The position numbers and the translations under genes are program-made. A stretch of 64,000 nucleotides of DNA from Arthrobacter sp. PAMC25284 (GTDB lineage Bacteria > Actinomycetota > Actinomycetes > Actinomycetales > Micrococcaceae): positions 1,302,001 through 1,366,000 of the forward strand of contig NZ_CP080382.1 of NCBI RefSeq assembly GCF_019443425.1, read 5' to 3'. This document shows positions 39,112 to 47,819 of the stretch, one piece after another; position 1 is the stretch's first letter, and each line of letters begins with the position of its first letter. The notes under the pieces are model-generated. The model searched no databases, was not told the DNA's origin, and saw nothing but the letters and a program-made list of their open reading frames with translations.

Positions 39112-40012
39112 AACCGCTCTCGGCCCCGGGCGGAGTCCACGGGCGCAGGTGCACAACGTCCCCGGCCGTCACCACGTGCTCGTGCTCTGCGGAGTCGACC
39201 ACCAGCAGCGATCCGTAGTCATCGAGGCGCGTGGCGTGGCCGATAATTTCGTGGTCCCCGGGCAACTGGGCGCGGACCTGTTTGCCCAGGGTGGTCAGCG
39301 CGGCCTCAACGCGTTTGTGCAGCGGGCCGCCACCTGCCATCCCGGCGGCCGGATCGCCGTCGGCGTTGCAGAAGCTGCGGTACAGCGCGGCGAAGCGGGA
39401 AAGGTAGCTCTTGAGCAGCGCTGTCCGGTCCACTGTGGCGGGGTCCTCCAGCAACACGGACGTGGCCGTGGGCACCGGCAGCTCAGCCTCGGTGAGCGTG
39501 ACGTTCAACCCGGTGCCGAGGATTACCGGGGGTGCCGAGCCGTCGCCCATTGGCCCGAGTTGCGCCAGGATGCCGGCCACCTTCCGGCCGCGCACCAGGA
39601 CGTCATTGGGCCACTTGAGTTCGGCCGGGATAGCCGCCGTTTCCAGCAGGGCCTCGCGCAGGGCAAGCGCCGAGAGCAGCGACAGCCAGGAGTAGCTGTG
39701 CGTGGGCAGCGGGCGGCCTTCGGCGTTCACCGGCCGGAGCACTATCGAGACGGAAACGGAGCTGCGGGGAGGCGCTTCCCACCGGCGGTCCAGCCGGCCG
39801 CGGGCGGCGCTCTGGTGCTCGGCGGCCAGGACGGACAGATCGGGCCAGGCCCGGGGGTCCTCGGTGACGCCGCGGAGGAGGTCTGCGTTGGTGGACCCGG
39901 TGGAGTCCACCACGTCGATTTTTGGAATGCCGCAGGCGGACAGAAACGCCCCGTCGCTGAGGGCATTGCGGTCCAGCGGCGGACGGTCCGGGGTCTCCTG
40001 CACGGCTTCCAT
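39104..40012 (-). CDS. birA: biotin--[acetyl-CoA carboxylase] ligase
   Basis: Makes biotinyl-AMP and attaches biotin to the carrier lysine of acyl-CoA carboxylase. It has 302 residues, without the N-terminal winged helix of the E. coli repressor form, so it is a pure ligase. Marks are VDSTGSTNADLLRG, the adenylation loop SAARGRLDRRW, and ELKWPNDVLVRGRKVAGILAQ. Its substrate is encoded at 53527 in this window. It is first in a coupled series with the PH-domain and cyclase genes. Confidence 0.93.
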   Translation of the reverse strand: MEAVQETPDRPPLDRNALSDGAFLSACGIPKIDVVDSTGSTNADLLRGVTEDPRAWPDLSVLAAEHQSAARGRLDRRWEAPPRSSVSVSIVLRPVNAEGRPLPTHSYSWLSLLSALALREALLETAAIPAELKWPNDVLVRGRKVAGILAQLGPMGDGSAPPVILGTGLNVTLTEAELPVPTATSVLLEDPATVDRTALLKSYLSRFAALYRSFCNADGDPAAGMAGGGPLHKRVEAALTTLGKQVRAQLPGDHEIIGHATRLDDYGSLLVVDSAEHEHVVTAGDVVHLRPWTPPGAESGYA

Positions 40013-40085
40013 GCTTGAATCCTACCGAGTCAGCGCCCCTGCGGCTCCGGTCGAAGCGCCACGGGTGCGGTAATCCGCAGGAAAC

Positions 40086-40976
40086 TCAGAGGAATATGTC
40101 AGGGATGAGCCTGTCCTCCGGCGCGCCGAGGCTATAGGGGGTGAAGTCCGTGACACCGGCAGCAGCCAGGACCTGCTCGTCGGTGTAGAAGTTGCCGCTC
40201 CTGCGCCCGGAATCCGGCAGCGCATGGCCCCCGGTCAGGATGGCGTGGGCGGCGTCAGCCATGATCGCCGGGCGGCGGGCGCCGCGGGCAGCCTCGTCTC
40301 CGCCGGGCATGTTCCGGATAGCCGCGGTGTCGATCAGGGTGCGGGGCCAAAGCGAGTTGACCCGGACGCCGTCCGCCTGGAGCTCCTCGGCGAGTCCCAG
40401 GGTCGTCAGGCTCATCCCGTACTTGGCCATCGTGTAGGCCAGGTGCAGGCCGGCCCACTTGGGATCCAGGTTCAGGGGCGGCGAGAGCGTCAGGATCTGT
40501 CCGGCGCCGGAGGCCCGCAGGGCCGGCAGCGCCAGCTTGGAGAGCAGGAAGGTGCCGCGGACGTTAATGTCCTGCATCAGGTCGTAGCGTTTCATATCCA
40601 CCGCGGCCGTCGGGGACAGGTCGATCGCCGAGGCGTTGTTGATGACGATGTCGATCCCGCCGAACCGTTCGACGGCGGCGGCCACCGCGCCGGCGACATC
40701 CGCGTCGTTGCGCACATCGCCGACGACCGGGAGCGCGGACCCGCCGGCGTCCTGGATCTGTTCGGCCGCGGAATACACGGTGCCCTCAAGCGTGGCATGC
40801 GGCTGGCCGGTCTTGGCCAGCAGGACAATATTTGCCCCGTCCTGCGCGGCCCGGGTGGCGATCGCCAGGCCGATGCCGCGGCTGCCCCCGGATATCAGGA
40901 TAGTGCGGCCGTGAAGGGATCCGGCGGCCAGATACGGTGTTCCTGCGGCTGGCGAACCATCATTACTCGACGTCAT
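40086..40976 (-). CDS. short-chain dehydrogenase/reductase, HSDL2-like
   Basis: A 296-residue SDR. The cofactor motif is [23 protein letters not shown] follows, and the active-site YTMAKYG holds the Tyr-Lys pair. Its length, [23 protein letters not shown] insert and C-terminal extension match the hydroxysteroid-dehydrogenase-like 2 subgroup, which also acts on lipid-like substrates. It lies upstream of birA on the minus strand and divergent from the carboxylase beta gene. ATG 40976 is chosen over GTG 40982. Confidence 0.85.
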   Translation of the reverse strand: MTSSNDGSPAAGTPYLAAGSLHGRTILISGGSRGIGLAIATRAAQDGANIVLLAKTGQPHATLEGTVYSAAEQIQDAGGSALPVVGDVRNDADVAGAVAAAVERFGGIDIVINNASAIDLSPTAAVDMKRYDLMQDINVRGTFLLSKLALPALRASGAGQILTLSPPLNLDPKWAGLHLAYTMAKYGMSLTTLGLAEELQADGVRVNSLWPRTLIDTAAIRNMPGGDEAARGARRPAIMADAAHAILTGGHALPDSGRRSGNFYTDEQVLAAAGVTDFTPYSLGAPEDRLIPDIFL

Positions 40977-40999
40977 GCCCACACTCTAGCGGACTTATA

Positions 41000-41013
41000 T
41001 TACTCATGAGTAA
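41000..41013. promoter_or_regulatory. perfect 14-bp palindrome TTACTCATGAGTAA
   Basis: Fully symmetrical and AT-rich against the GC-rich background. It lies 24 bases upstream of the SDR start and 203 bases upstream of the carboxylase beta start, in their shared divergent promoter region. Typical shape of a TetR- or MarR-type operator. Confidence 0.65.
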
Positions 41014-41045
41014 CATGGTGTTTCCGGCGAGACTCACCCGGAAAG

Positions 41046-41062
41046 TTGTAGGTTACCTACAC
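41046..41062. promoter_or_regulatory. candidate operator TTGTAG-N5-CTACA upstream of carboxylase beta
   Basis: TTGTAG, five bases GTTAC, CTACAC; the inner core TGTAGGT-T-ACCTACA is a perfect 7-1-7 inverted repeat. The same TTGTAG-N5-CTACA pattern occurs at 53419-53435 before the carboxylase alpha gene. Confidence 0.6.
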
Positions 41063-41215
41063 CCATCTGCGCCTGTGGCGTCATTAGACTTGCCTGCAGG
41101 CCCTCCCCTTGTGTGGATTCCGACTAAACACGATCTAACCACCGCACGGCGCAGGGCCTTCGATCCACAGAACATTCAGCGCCCGATTTATCAGCAACAG
41201 AGCCGGAGACACTTG

Positions 41216-42799
41216 ATGAGCCACGATCTGACCACGACCGCGGGCAAGATTGCCGACTTCCGCGACCGCCAGGCCCGTGCTGAGCAGCCGTCCGGTCCGG
41301 AGGCAATTGACAAGCAGCATGCGCGCGGCAAGAACACGGCCCGCGAGCGCATCGATCTGCTGCTCGATGCCGGCTCCTTTGTGGAATTTGACGCGCTGGC
41401 CGTGCACCGCTCCACGGCGTTCGGGATGGACAAGAAAAAGCCGCTTGGCGACGGCCTGGTCTCCGGCTACGGCACTGTCGACGGCCGGCCGGTCGCCGTC
41501 TACAGCCAGGACTTCTCCGTGTACGGCGGCTCGTTGAGCCAGGTCAATGGCGAAAAGATCGTTAAGGTCCAGGAATTCGCACTGCGCACCGGTTGCCCCG
41601 TCGTCGGCATCCTCGACGGCGGCGGCGCACGGATTCAGGAGGGCGTGGCCTCGCTGGCGATGTTCGCGGACATTTTCCGCAACAACGTCCATGCCTCCGG
41701 CGTCGTCCCGCAGATCTCCCTCATCATGGGCCCCTCCGCCGGCGGCGCGGCCTACTCCCCCGCCCTGACGGACTATGTGGTGATGGTGGACAAGACCTCG
41801 CACATGTTCATCACCGGCCCGGACGTCATCAAGACGGTCACGGGCGAGGACGTCGATATGGAGACACTCGGCGGCGCCCGCCAGCATAACGCCACCACCG
41901 GTACGTCCACGTACCTTGCTTCCGACGAGACCGACGCGATCGAGTTCGTCCGTGAACTGCTGGACTTCCTGCCGTCCAATAACCTCTCCGAGGCCCCCGT
42001 GCTGGAGAACGAGCAGGAACTGGACCTGGACGAGGACGATCTCGCCCTCGATGAGCTCATTCCGGACTCGGCCAACCAGCCCTACGACATGCGCAAGGTC
42101 GTCGAACAGATCGTGGACGACGCCCACTTCCTGGAAATGCAGTCCCTCTACGCGCCGAACGTGATGATCGGCTACGGCCGGGTCGAGGGCCACACCGTGG
42201 GCATCGTCGCCAACCAGCCAATGCAGTTCGCCGGCACCCTTGACATTTCCGCCTCGGAGAAAGCGGCACGCTTCGTCCGGCACTGCGACGCATTCAACAT
42301 CCCGATCATCACCCTCGTGGATGTGCCCGGATTCCTGCCCGGCAAGGACCAGGAGTTCCAGGGCATTATCCGGCGCGGCGCCAAATTGCTCTATGCCTAC
42401 GCCGAGGCCACCGTGCCCAAGCTGACCGTGATCACCCGCAAAGCCTACGGCGGGGCCTACATCGTGATGGGCTCCAAGAAGCTCGGTGCAGACCTGAACC
42501 TGGCCTGGCCCACCGCGCAGATCGGCGTGATGGGCGCCCAGGGCGCGGTCAACATTCTGTACCGCCGCGAACTCGCCGCGGTCGCGGAGGCAGGCGGCGA
42601 CGTCGAGGCCAAGCGCGCCGATGTGATCCGCCAGTACGAGGAGGAACTCCTCAACCCGTACCAGGCCGCGCAGCTCGGCTATGTGGACGCCGTCATCGCC
42701 CCGTCCGAGACCCGGGCGCAGATCGTCAAGGGGCTGCGTGCACTGCGGGACAAGCGCGCGGCACTGCCCGCGAAGAAGCACGGGAACATCCCGCTGTGA
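41216..42799 (+). CDS. accD: acyl-CoA carboxylase beta subunit (carboxyltransferase)
   Basis: Transfers the carboxyl group from biotin to acetyl- or propionyl-CoA, making malonyl- or methylmalonyl-CoA. It has 527 residues, the fused carboxyltransferase form of actinobacteria. Marks are [18 protein letters not shown], the oxyanion glycines in [10 protein letters not shown] and [26 protein letters not shown], and [23 protein letters not shown]. The choice between acetyl- and propionyl-CoA cannot be made safely. ATG 41216 has GGAG about 8 bases upstream; the upstream in-frame sequence contains operators, not coding sequence. It overlaps the epsilon gene. Confidence 0.93.
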   Translation: MSHDLTTTAGKIADFRDRQARAEQPSGPEAIDKQHARGKNTARERIDLLLDAGSFVEFDALAVHRSTAFGMDKKKPLGDGLVSGYGTVDGRPVAVYSQDFSVYGGSLSQVNGEKIVKVQEFALRTGCPVVGILDGGGARIQEGVASLAMFADIFRNNVHASGVVPQISLIMGPSAGGAAYSPALTDYVVMVDKTSHMFITGPDVIKTVTGEDVDMETLGGARQHNATTGTSTYLASDETDAIEFVRELLDFLPSNNLSEAPVLENEQELDLDEDDLALDELIPDSANQPYDMRKVVEQIVDDAHFLEMQSLYAPNVMIGYGRVEGHTVGIVANQPMQFAGTLDISASEKAARFVRHCDAFNIPIITLVDVPGFLPGKDQEFQGIIRRGAKLLYAYAEATVPKLTVITRKAYGGAYIVMGSKKLGADLNLAWPTAQIGVMGAQGAVNILYRRELAAVAEAGGDVEAKRADVIRQYEEELLNPYQAAQLGYVDAVIAPSETRAQIVKGLRALRDKRAALPAKKHGNIPL

Positions 42800-43038
42800 C
42801 GCCGGCGAACAACACCACCTCCCCGGCCGACGACGCGCCCGCCACAGCAGTGCTGTCCGTCGTCAAGGGGGACCCGACGCCGGAGGAGCTGGCGGCGCTG
42901 ACCGCCGTCGTGCTGTCCCTGGGACACGGCGGCAGCGGGACCCCGGAAAAGCGCGGAGTCCGGCACTGGATCCGGCGGCAGCAGCTGAGGCTGGCTCCCC
43001 GCCCGGGCCCGGATGCCTGGCGCCGCAGCCTCGGCTGA
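42796..43038 (+). CDS. accE: acyl-CoA carboxylase epsilon subunit
   Basis: An 80-residue regulatory subunit that holds alpha and beta together in actinobacterial carboxylases. The marks are [23 protein letters not shown] and the C-terminal W-RR segment around [13 protein letters not shown] 42796 overlaps the beta-subunit stop by four bases (GTGA), so the two are coupled. Confidence 0.88.
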   Translation: MTPANNTTSPADDAPATAVLSVVKGDPTPEELAALTAVVLSLGHGGSGTPEKRGVRHWIRRQQLRLAPRPGPDAWRRSLG

Positions 43039-43119
43039 ACCCTGTCGCGGCCCGCTCGGCCAGGCGGAACGCCCCTGGCGGTCCTTCCGCCGCGACCCCG
43101 CCGGGGCTAGTCTCGTCGG

Positions 43120-44820
43120 GTGACTATCAACACGACTGCCCCAGACAACACTGCCCCGGCGCGCCCGCACACGGCCATCGACGCTGTCGCCGACGCCTAC
43201 ACGGATACCCTCATCCGGCTCAATCCGAGCTTCGCCACCGAACTCGGACTGCCGGGCCACGAGACTGAGTATCCGGACTTCTCCCCCGCCGGCCTCGCAG
43301 GATTCGCGGACGCTGCGCGCGGGGCACTGGCCGCGCTTGAGGGACTGGAACCCGCGGACGACGTCGACGCGGTCACCCTCGATGCCATGCACGAGCGGCT
43401 GGGCCTGCAGCTGGAGTTCCAGGCCTCGGGCTGGGACGCCGCCGAACTGAACAACATCGAGTCGCCCGCTCAGCAGATCCGCGCCATTTTTGACCTCATG
43501 CCGACCGATACCGCAAAGCACTGGGAGCACATTGCCGGCCGCGCACACCATGTGGCGGGCGCGATCGACGGCTACATCGAATCGCTGCGCACGGCCAGGG
43601 AAGACGGCAAGGTCTCCGCCGCCCGCCAGGTCAGGATTGTGATCGAGCAGGCCACCAAACATGCCGCCGCGGACGGGTACTTCGCGAAACTCGCCGCGGA
43701 TGCCAGGACCGGCACGGGGGCATTGCCCGCCCCGGTACAGTCCGCGCTCGACGCCGGCACGGCCGACGCGCGCGTGGCGTACTCCCGGCTGGCCGGTTTC
43801 CTTGAGACCGAGTTGCTGCCCGCAGCCCCGGCGCGGGACGCGGTGGGCCGGGAACGCTATGCCCTCGCGTCCCGTGCCTTCCTGGGCGCCACCGTGGACC
43901 TGGAAGAGACCTATGCCTGGGGCGTGGAGGAACTTGACCGCATCATCGCCGAACAGGAAATGGTCGCCGCCCAGATCCGACCCGGCGCCACGGTGGAGGA
44001 AGCCAAGGAAATCCTCAACCAGGATCCCGCGCGGCAGCTCCAGGGCACTGCCGCCCTGCAGGCCTGGATGCAGGGGCTCTCGGACAAGGCGGTGGCCGAA
44101 CTGGCCGGCGTCCACTTCGAGATCCCGGACGTGATGAAAACCCTCGAATGCCGGATCGCCCCCACGGACGAAGGCGGTATCTGGTACACCGGGCCGTCAG
44201 AGGACTTCAGCAGGCCCGGCCGGATGTGGTGGTCCGTTCCAGCCGGCGAGGATACCTTCACCACGTGGGCCGAGACCACCACAGTGTTCCATGAAGGCGT
44301 TCCAGGCCATCACCTGCAGGTCGCCACGGCGACCTACCGCCGCGAGCTGCTCAACAAATGGCGCCGCAGTGTCTGTTGGACCTCCGGCCACGGTGAAGGC
44401 TGGGCGCTCTACGCCGAGAAGCTTATGCAGGAGCTGGGATACCTGAAGGATCCGGGCGATCACATGGGCATGCTGGACATGCAGCGGATGCGCGCGGCCC
44501 GCGTGGTGTTCGACATCGGCGTCCACCTGGAGCTTGCGGTTCCGGAGCGCTGGGGCTCGGGCGACTGGACGCCGGACAAGGGCTACGGTTTCCTGCAGCA
44601 GAATCTCGCCATCAGCGAAGGGCAGCTGAAGTTCGAGTTTGCCCGTTACCTGGGCTGGCCCGGCCAGGCGCCGTCGTACAAGGTGGGTCAGCGTCTCTGG
44701 GAGCAAATCCGGGCTGAGCTCGCCGCCCGCCCCGGCTTCGAGCTCAAGGAGTTCCACACCAGGGCCCTGAACATCGGTTCCGTGGGGCTGGACACGCTCA
44801 AGCGCGCGCTGCTGGGGTAG
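43120..44820 (+). CDS. DUF885-family metallopeptidase-like protein
   Basis: A 566-residue protein of the DUF885 group. The probable zinc motif is VFHEGVPGHHLQVATATYRR, followed by the CWTSGHGEGWALYAEKLMQELGY helix that supplies another ligand, and GYGFLQQNLAISEGQLKFEFARYLGWPGQAPSYKVG near the end (seen as blocks). Some members are peptidases, but the substrate here is unknown. No signal peptide. A GTG start at 43120 fits; there is only a weak ribosome site. A double hairpin element follows the stop. Confidence 0.87.
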   Translation: MTINTTAPDNTAPARPHTAIDAVADAYTDTLIRLNPSFATELGLPGHETEYPDFSPAGLAGFADAARGALAALEGLEPADDVDAVTLDAMHERLGLQLEFQASGWDAAELNNIESPAQQIRAIFDLMPTDTAKHWEHIAGRAHHVAGAIDGYIESLRTAREDGKVSAARQVRIVIEQATKHAAADGYFAKLAADARTGTGALPAPVQSALDAGTADARVAYSRLAGFLETELLPAAPARDAVGRERYALASRAFLGATVDLEETYAWGVEELDRIIAEQEMVAAQIRPGATVEEAKEILNQDPARQLQGTAALQAWMQGLSDKAVAELAGVHFEIPDVMKTLECRIAPTDEGGIWYTGPSEDFSRPGRMWWSVPAGEDTFTTWAETTTVFHEGVPGHHLQVATATYRRELLNKWRRSVCWTSGHGEGWALYAEKLMQELGYLKDPGDHMGMLDMQRMRAARVVFDIGVHLELAVPERWGSGDWTPDKGYGFLQQNLAISEGQLKFEFARYLGWPGQAPSYKVGQRLWEQIRAELAARPGFELKEFHTRALNIGSVGLDTLKRALLG

Positions 44821-44833
44821 GTGCCTGACCGCT

Positions 44834-44920
44834 CCCGGCCCGAAGGCCGGGCATCCGGCAGCGTGCGTCTAAGCGAGGAACGAGCGAGCACGCATAGGAT
44901 GTCCGGCCTTCGGGCCGGCC
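44834..44920. repeat. composite palindromic element (REP-like)
   Basis: Two near-complementary arms at 44834-44856 and 44897-44918, each itself a hairpin: CCGGCC-CGAA-GGCCGG and CCGGCC-TTCG-GGCCGG. Between them GCGTGC and GCACGC pair around GAGGAACGAGCG. The element lies 13 bases after the DUF885 stop and may serve as a terminator; its build also resembles a dispersed repetitive palindrome. The rest of the 259-base gap up to 45079 shows nothing clear. Confidence 0.75.
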
Positions 44921-45079
44921 GCACGAGACAATCGCCACACCGGGGGCTGGAATAACTTCACAAACGGGTAGTCTTCCGGCGGATTTGCCGGGATTAGCCG
45001 GCCGGTACGAACAAGATGCCCCGTAACATTACTCAACATCCGTTCGTCATGCTAGGAACTCCGGCTCTAGCGTGTTCCG

Positions 45080-46555
45080 GTGAGCACTCAGACAAGCACC
45101 CCCACCTCCGCAGGAACGCCCGGTTTCCAGCTGCCCAAATGGGCCGGCTCGTTCGGTTTCCAGATCATTGCCGCCCTGATCGTCGGCCTCGGCCTTGGCT
45201 TGCTGGCCAAGTACACCGGCAGCACCAAGGCCGAGCCCAATGCCCTCGGCGCCACGTTGCAGACCATCGGCTCTAGCTACGTCTCGCTGCTGCAGACCGC
45301 CGTGGTCCCGCTGATCTTCACCGCCGTCGTCAGTTCCATCTCCAACCTGCGTGCCGTCTCCAATGCCGCGCGGCTGGCCTGGAACACCCTGCTCTGGTTC
45401 GCAATCACGTCCCTGATCGCGGTGCTGATCGGCATCGGCCTGGGCGTCCTCCTGCAGCCCGGCGCCAACACCGGCATCCCGCAGGAGACCCAGTACGCCG
45501 GCAAATCCGGCAGCTGGTGGGCCTTCCTGACCGGCCTGTTCCCGAAGAACTTCCTGGGCCTGGGCGCCAGCACCAGCGTCACGGACGGCGTTGCCACCAC
45601 CGCGGTGAGCTTCAATGTGCTCCAGATCCTCGTAATTGCGATAGCCGTCGGCATCGCCGCGCTCAAGGTGGGCAAGGCCGCCGAGCCGTTCCTGACCCTC
45701 AATGCTTCCGCTCTCGCCGTCATCCAGAAAGTGCTCTGGTGGATCATCCGGATTGCCCCGCTGGGCACCGTTGGCCTGATCGGCAACGCCGTGGCCATTT
45801 ACGGCTGGGACACCATCGGTTCCCTCGGCAAGTTCACGGTGGCGATCTACACGGGCCTGGCACTCGTACTGTTTGTGGTCTACCCGGTCCTGATCCGCAG
45901 CCACGGCCTGTCCGTCCGGCAGTACTTCTCCGGCGTCTGGCCGGCCGTGCAGCTGGCGTTCGTATCCCGCTCCTCGGTGGGGACCCTGCCGCTGACGCAG
46001 CGCGTGACCGAACGCAGCCTCGGCGTCCCCCGCGCGTACGCGTCGTTCGCCGTGCCGCTGGGCGCGACCACTAAGATGGACGGCTGCGCCGCAATCTACC
46101 CGGCGGTCTCCGCGATCTTCGTCGCCCAGTTCTTTGGCATCCAGCTGGACGTCACCCAGTACGTCCTCATCGCGCTCGTCTCCGTGCTGGGATCCGCCGC
46201 AACGGCCGGCACGACGGGAGCCGTCGTGATGCTGACTCTGACGCTCTCCACCCTGGGGCTGCCGCTGGCCGGTGTCGGGCTGCTGCTGGCCATCGACCCG
46301 ATCCTCGACATGGGCCGCACCGCCGTCAACGTCGCCGGGCAGGCGCTCGTTCCGACCATCGTGGCCAAACGCCAGGGCATCCTGGACGAGTCGTTGTATA
46401 ACGCGCCGCGCACGGGCGATCCGTTCACCGACGACTCCGGTGAGACGGCCGCCGATGCGACAGCCGCCGATTCCGCCGGCAGCCCGCCGACCGCCCCTGA
46501 CGCGACCCGTGCGCCGGCCGTCGACGCCCGCGAACTGGCTGACGCGAAGGCCTGA
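45080..46555 (+). CDS. dicarboxylate/amino acid:cation symporter (DAACS family)
   Basis: A 491-residue transporter of the GltP/DctA family. Marks are LLQTAVVPLIFTAVVSSIS, the serine-rich hairpin FVSRSSVGTLPLT, the cation/substrate motif PLGATTKMDGCAAIYP (NMDGT-like) and DPILDMGRTAVNVAGQA. It brings in a C4-dicarboxylate, glutamate or similar acid with H+ or Na+; the exact substrate is unclear. The C-terminal 60 residues are a soluble Ala/Asp-rich tail. It starts at GTG 45080 and is followed by a strong terminator. Confidence 0.92.
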   Translation: MSTQTSTPTSAGTPGFQLPKWAGSFGFQIIAALIVGLGLGLLAKYTGSTKAEPNALGATLQTIGSSYVSLLQTAVVPLIFTAVVSSISNLRAVSNAARLAWNTLLWFAITSLIAVLIGIGLGVLLQPGANTGIPQETQYAGKSGSWWAFLTGLFPKNFLGLGASTSVTDGVATTAVSFNVLQILVIAIAVGIAALKVGKAAEPFLTLNASALAVIQKVLWWIIRIAPLGTVGLIGNAVAIYGWDTIGSLGKFTVAIYTGLALVLFVVYPVLIRSHGLSVRQYFSGVWPAVQLAFVSRSSVGTLPLTQRVTERSLGVPRAYASFAVPLGATTKMDGCAAIYPAVSAIFVAQFFGIQLDVTQYVLIALVSVLGSAATAGTTGAVVMLTLTLSTLGLPLAGVGLLLAIDPILDMGRTAVNVAGQALVPTIVAKRQGILDESLYNAPRTGDPFTDDSGETAADATAADSAGSPPTAPDATRAPAVDARELADAKA

Positions 46556-46579
46556 CCCTCCGCAGTCCAGTCCCGTGCT

Positions 46580-46622
46580 AACGACGGATTCCCCCGGTAC
46601 ACCCGGGGGAATCCGTCGTTGA
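46580..46622. terminator. strong bidirectional terminator
   Basis: AACGACGGATTCCCCCGG (46580-46597) pairs perfectly with CCGGGGGAATCCGTCGTT (46603-46620) around a 5-base loop TACAC. It lies between the symporter and the convergent secreted-protein gene. Confidence 0.92.
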
Positions 46623-46662
46623 CACGGCCGCATTGGGCGCCGCTGCTGCGGGTGCGGACTGC

Positions 46663-47223
46663 TTAGCGGCCGCCTCCGCCGATCACGCCCTGTTCGACGG
46701 CCTTGGTCACGGCATCAGCCTCGGCCTGCGTGAGCTTGCCATCGGTGACCGCGGTATCCAGCCTGGTCTTGAGTGCCGTGGCACGCTCCGACCGCTCCTC
46801 CGTTCGAAGCTCTTCGAGTGCCGCGGTGACCTTCGACTCATCGATCCCGAGCGTCCCGGCCACTGACTTGGCCATCGCGGACTCCATGGCGGTCCGGTCC
46901 GGCCTGGTGCCATCCGCCGGCGGGGTGGCCGGTTTGTTGGCGTCCCGGAACGCCTTCAACGCATCCGTAACCTTGCTTTCCTCGACTCCGAGCTTGGTCG
47001 CCAGTTCCGCGGCGCGTTCGCCGCCCTGCATTCCGCCGCGTCCGTGGCCGACGTGCTTGCCTTGGCCCCCGTCGGCAGCGGCGCCGTCAGAGCCGTCAAC
47101 CGACGCAGTTGAACTCGGGCTCGGGGCGGTGGCCGCGGAGGCCATCGAGCTAACGCCGAGTCCGGCGCCAAGGGCCAGCGCCCCGGCTGCAATGCCGAGC
47201 GTGAGTCTCTTCGTATGTGACAT
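46663..47223 (-). CDS. secreted protein with duplicated helical motif
   Basis: A 186-residue protein. A signal peptide is clear: KR, then LTLGIAAGALALGAGLG, and a probable cut after SMASAA. The mature part has a Gly/Asp/His-rich stretch (GGQGKHVGHGRGGMQGG), then two related helices, LGVEESKVTDALKAFR and LGIDESKVTAALEELR, and a third shorter unit LTQAEADAVTKAVEQG. The repeat resembles small helical modules in other actinobacterial exported proteins. Function unknown. The start ATG 47223 has GGAG upstream (AGGAGAAAAAC). The His-rich stretch could bind metal, which is a guess. Confidence 0.75.
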   Translation of the reverse strand: MSHTKRLTLGIAAGALALGAGLGVSSMASAATAPSPSSTASVDGSDGAAADGGQGKHVGHGRGGMQGGERAAELATKLGVEESKVTDALKAFRDANKPATPPADGTRPDRTAMESAMAKSVAGTLGIDESKVTAALEELRTEERSERATALKTRLDTAVTDGKLTQAEADAVTKAVEQGVIGGGGR

Positions 47224-47391
47224 GTTTTTCTCCTCTTTCGTCCGCGTGGATGCGACTGCTGGTGGTGATGTCTCGTTCCAAGACGTAACTCCAGTCTGCG
47301 GAGGCGGGTTCTGCGTGAGCTGTTCGGAACCTTTCATTGTGCTGTGAATGCTGTCCGGCCCCGGGCCGCGCTGAACCGGTAGGCTTCGGGC

Positions 47392-47781
47392 ATGCTGATC
47401 GTCACTTCGGACAACATCCCCGGCCACCGGATAGACGCCGTCTTCGGCGAAGTCATGGGCCTGACCGTCCGCGCCCGGCACATCGCCGCCCAGGTGATGG
47501 CAGGGTTCCGGTCCATCGGCGGCGGGGAACTGCCGGAGATGACCCGGGCCTTGTACGAAAGCCGGCAGCAGGTCATGGCCCGGATGGTCACCGAGGCGGA
47601 ACAGCGCGGTGCTAACGCCATTGTTGCCATGCGGTTCGACACCTCGGAGCTCGGACCGAACTGGACCGAGGTCTGTGCCTACGGGACGGCCGTTTTCGCC
47701 ATCCCGCTCGCCGCCGGTGAACCGGGCGCCACCGGCCAGTCCATCCGGCTCAGGGAGTCCGGCCAGGACCAGCCCCACTAA
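47392..47781 (+). CDS. UPF0145 (YbjQ-type) protein
   Basis: A 129-residue member of the UPF0145/YbjQ family, named as a heavy-metal-binding domain in some databases. The marks are VTSDNIPGHRIDAVFGEVMGLTVRARH, EMTRALYESRQQVMARMVTEAEQRGANAIVAMRFDTSE, and ending CAYGTAVFAIPL. These proteins form pentamers; function unknown. It is followed by a TetR gene with a clear symmetrical promoter region. Confidence 0.9.
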   Translation: MLIVTSDNIPGHRIDAVFGEVMGLTVRARHIAAQVMAGFRSIGGGELPEMTRALYESRQQVMARMVTEAEQRGANAIVAMRFDTSELGPNWTEVCAYGTAVFAIPLAAGEPGATGQSIRLRESGQDQPH

Positions 47782-47785
47782 GCTT

Positions 47786-47812
47786 GCGCATAGTGCAAAG
47801 ATGCACATAGTG
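47786..47812. promoter_or_regulatory. candidate TetR operator with repeated GCRCATAGTG
   Basis: GCGCATAGTG (47786-47795) and GCACATAGTG (47803-47812) are direct repeats 17 bases apart, and GTGCA (47793-47797) / TGCAC (47802-47806) form an inverted repeat in the middle. The site ends 7 bases before the TetR start, ideal for autorepression of TetR and the MMPL gene. Confidence 0.55.
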
Positions 47813-47819
47813 TAACTTC

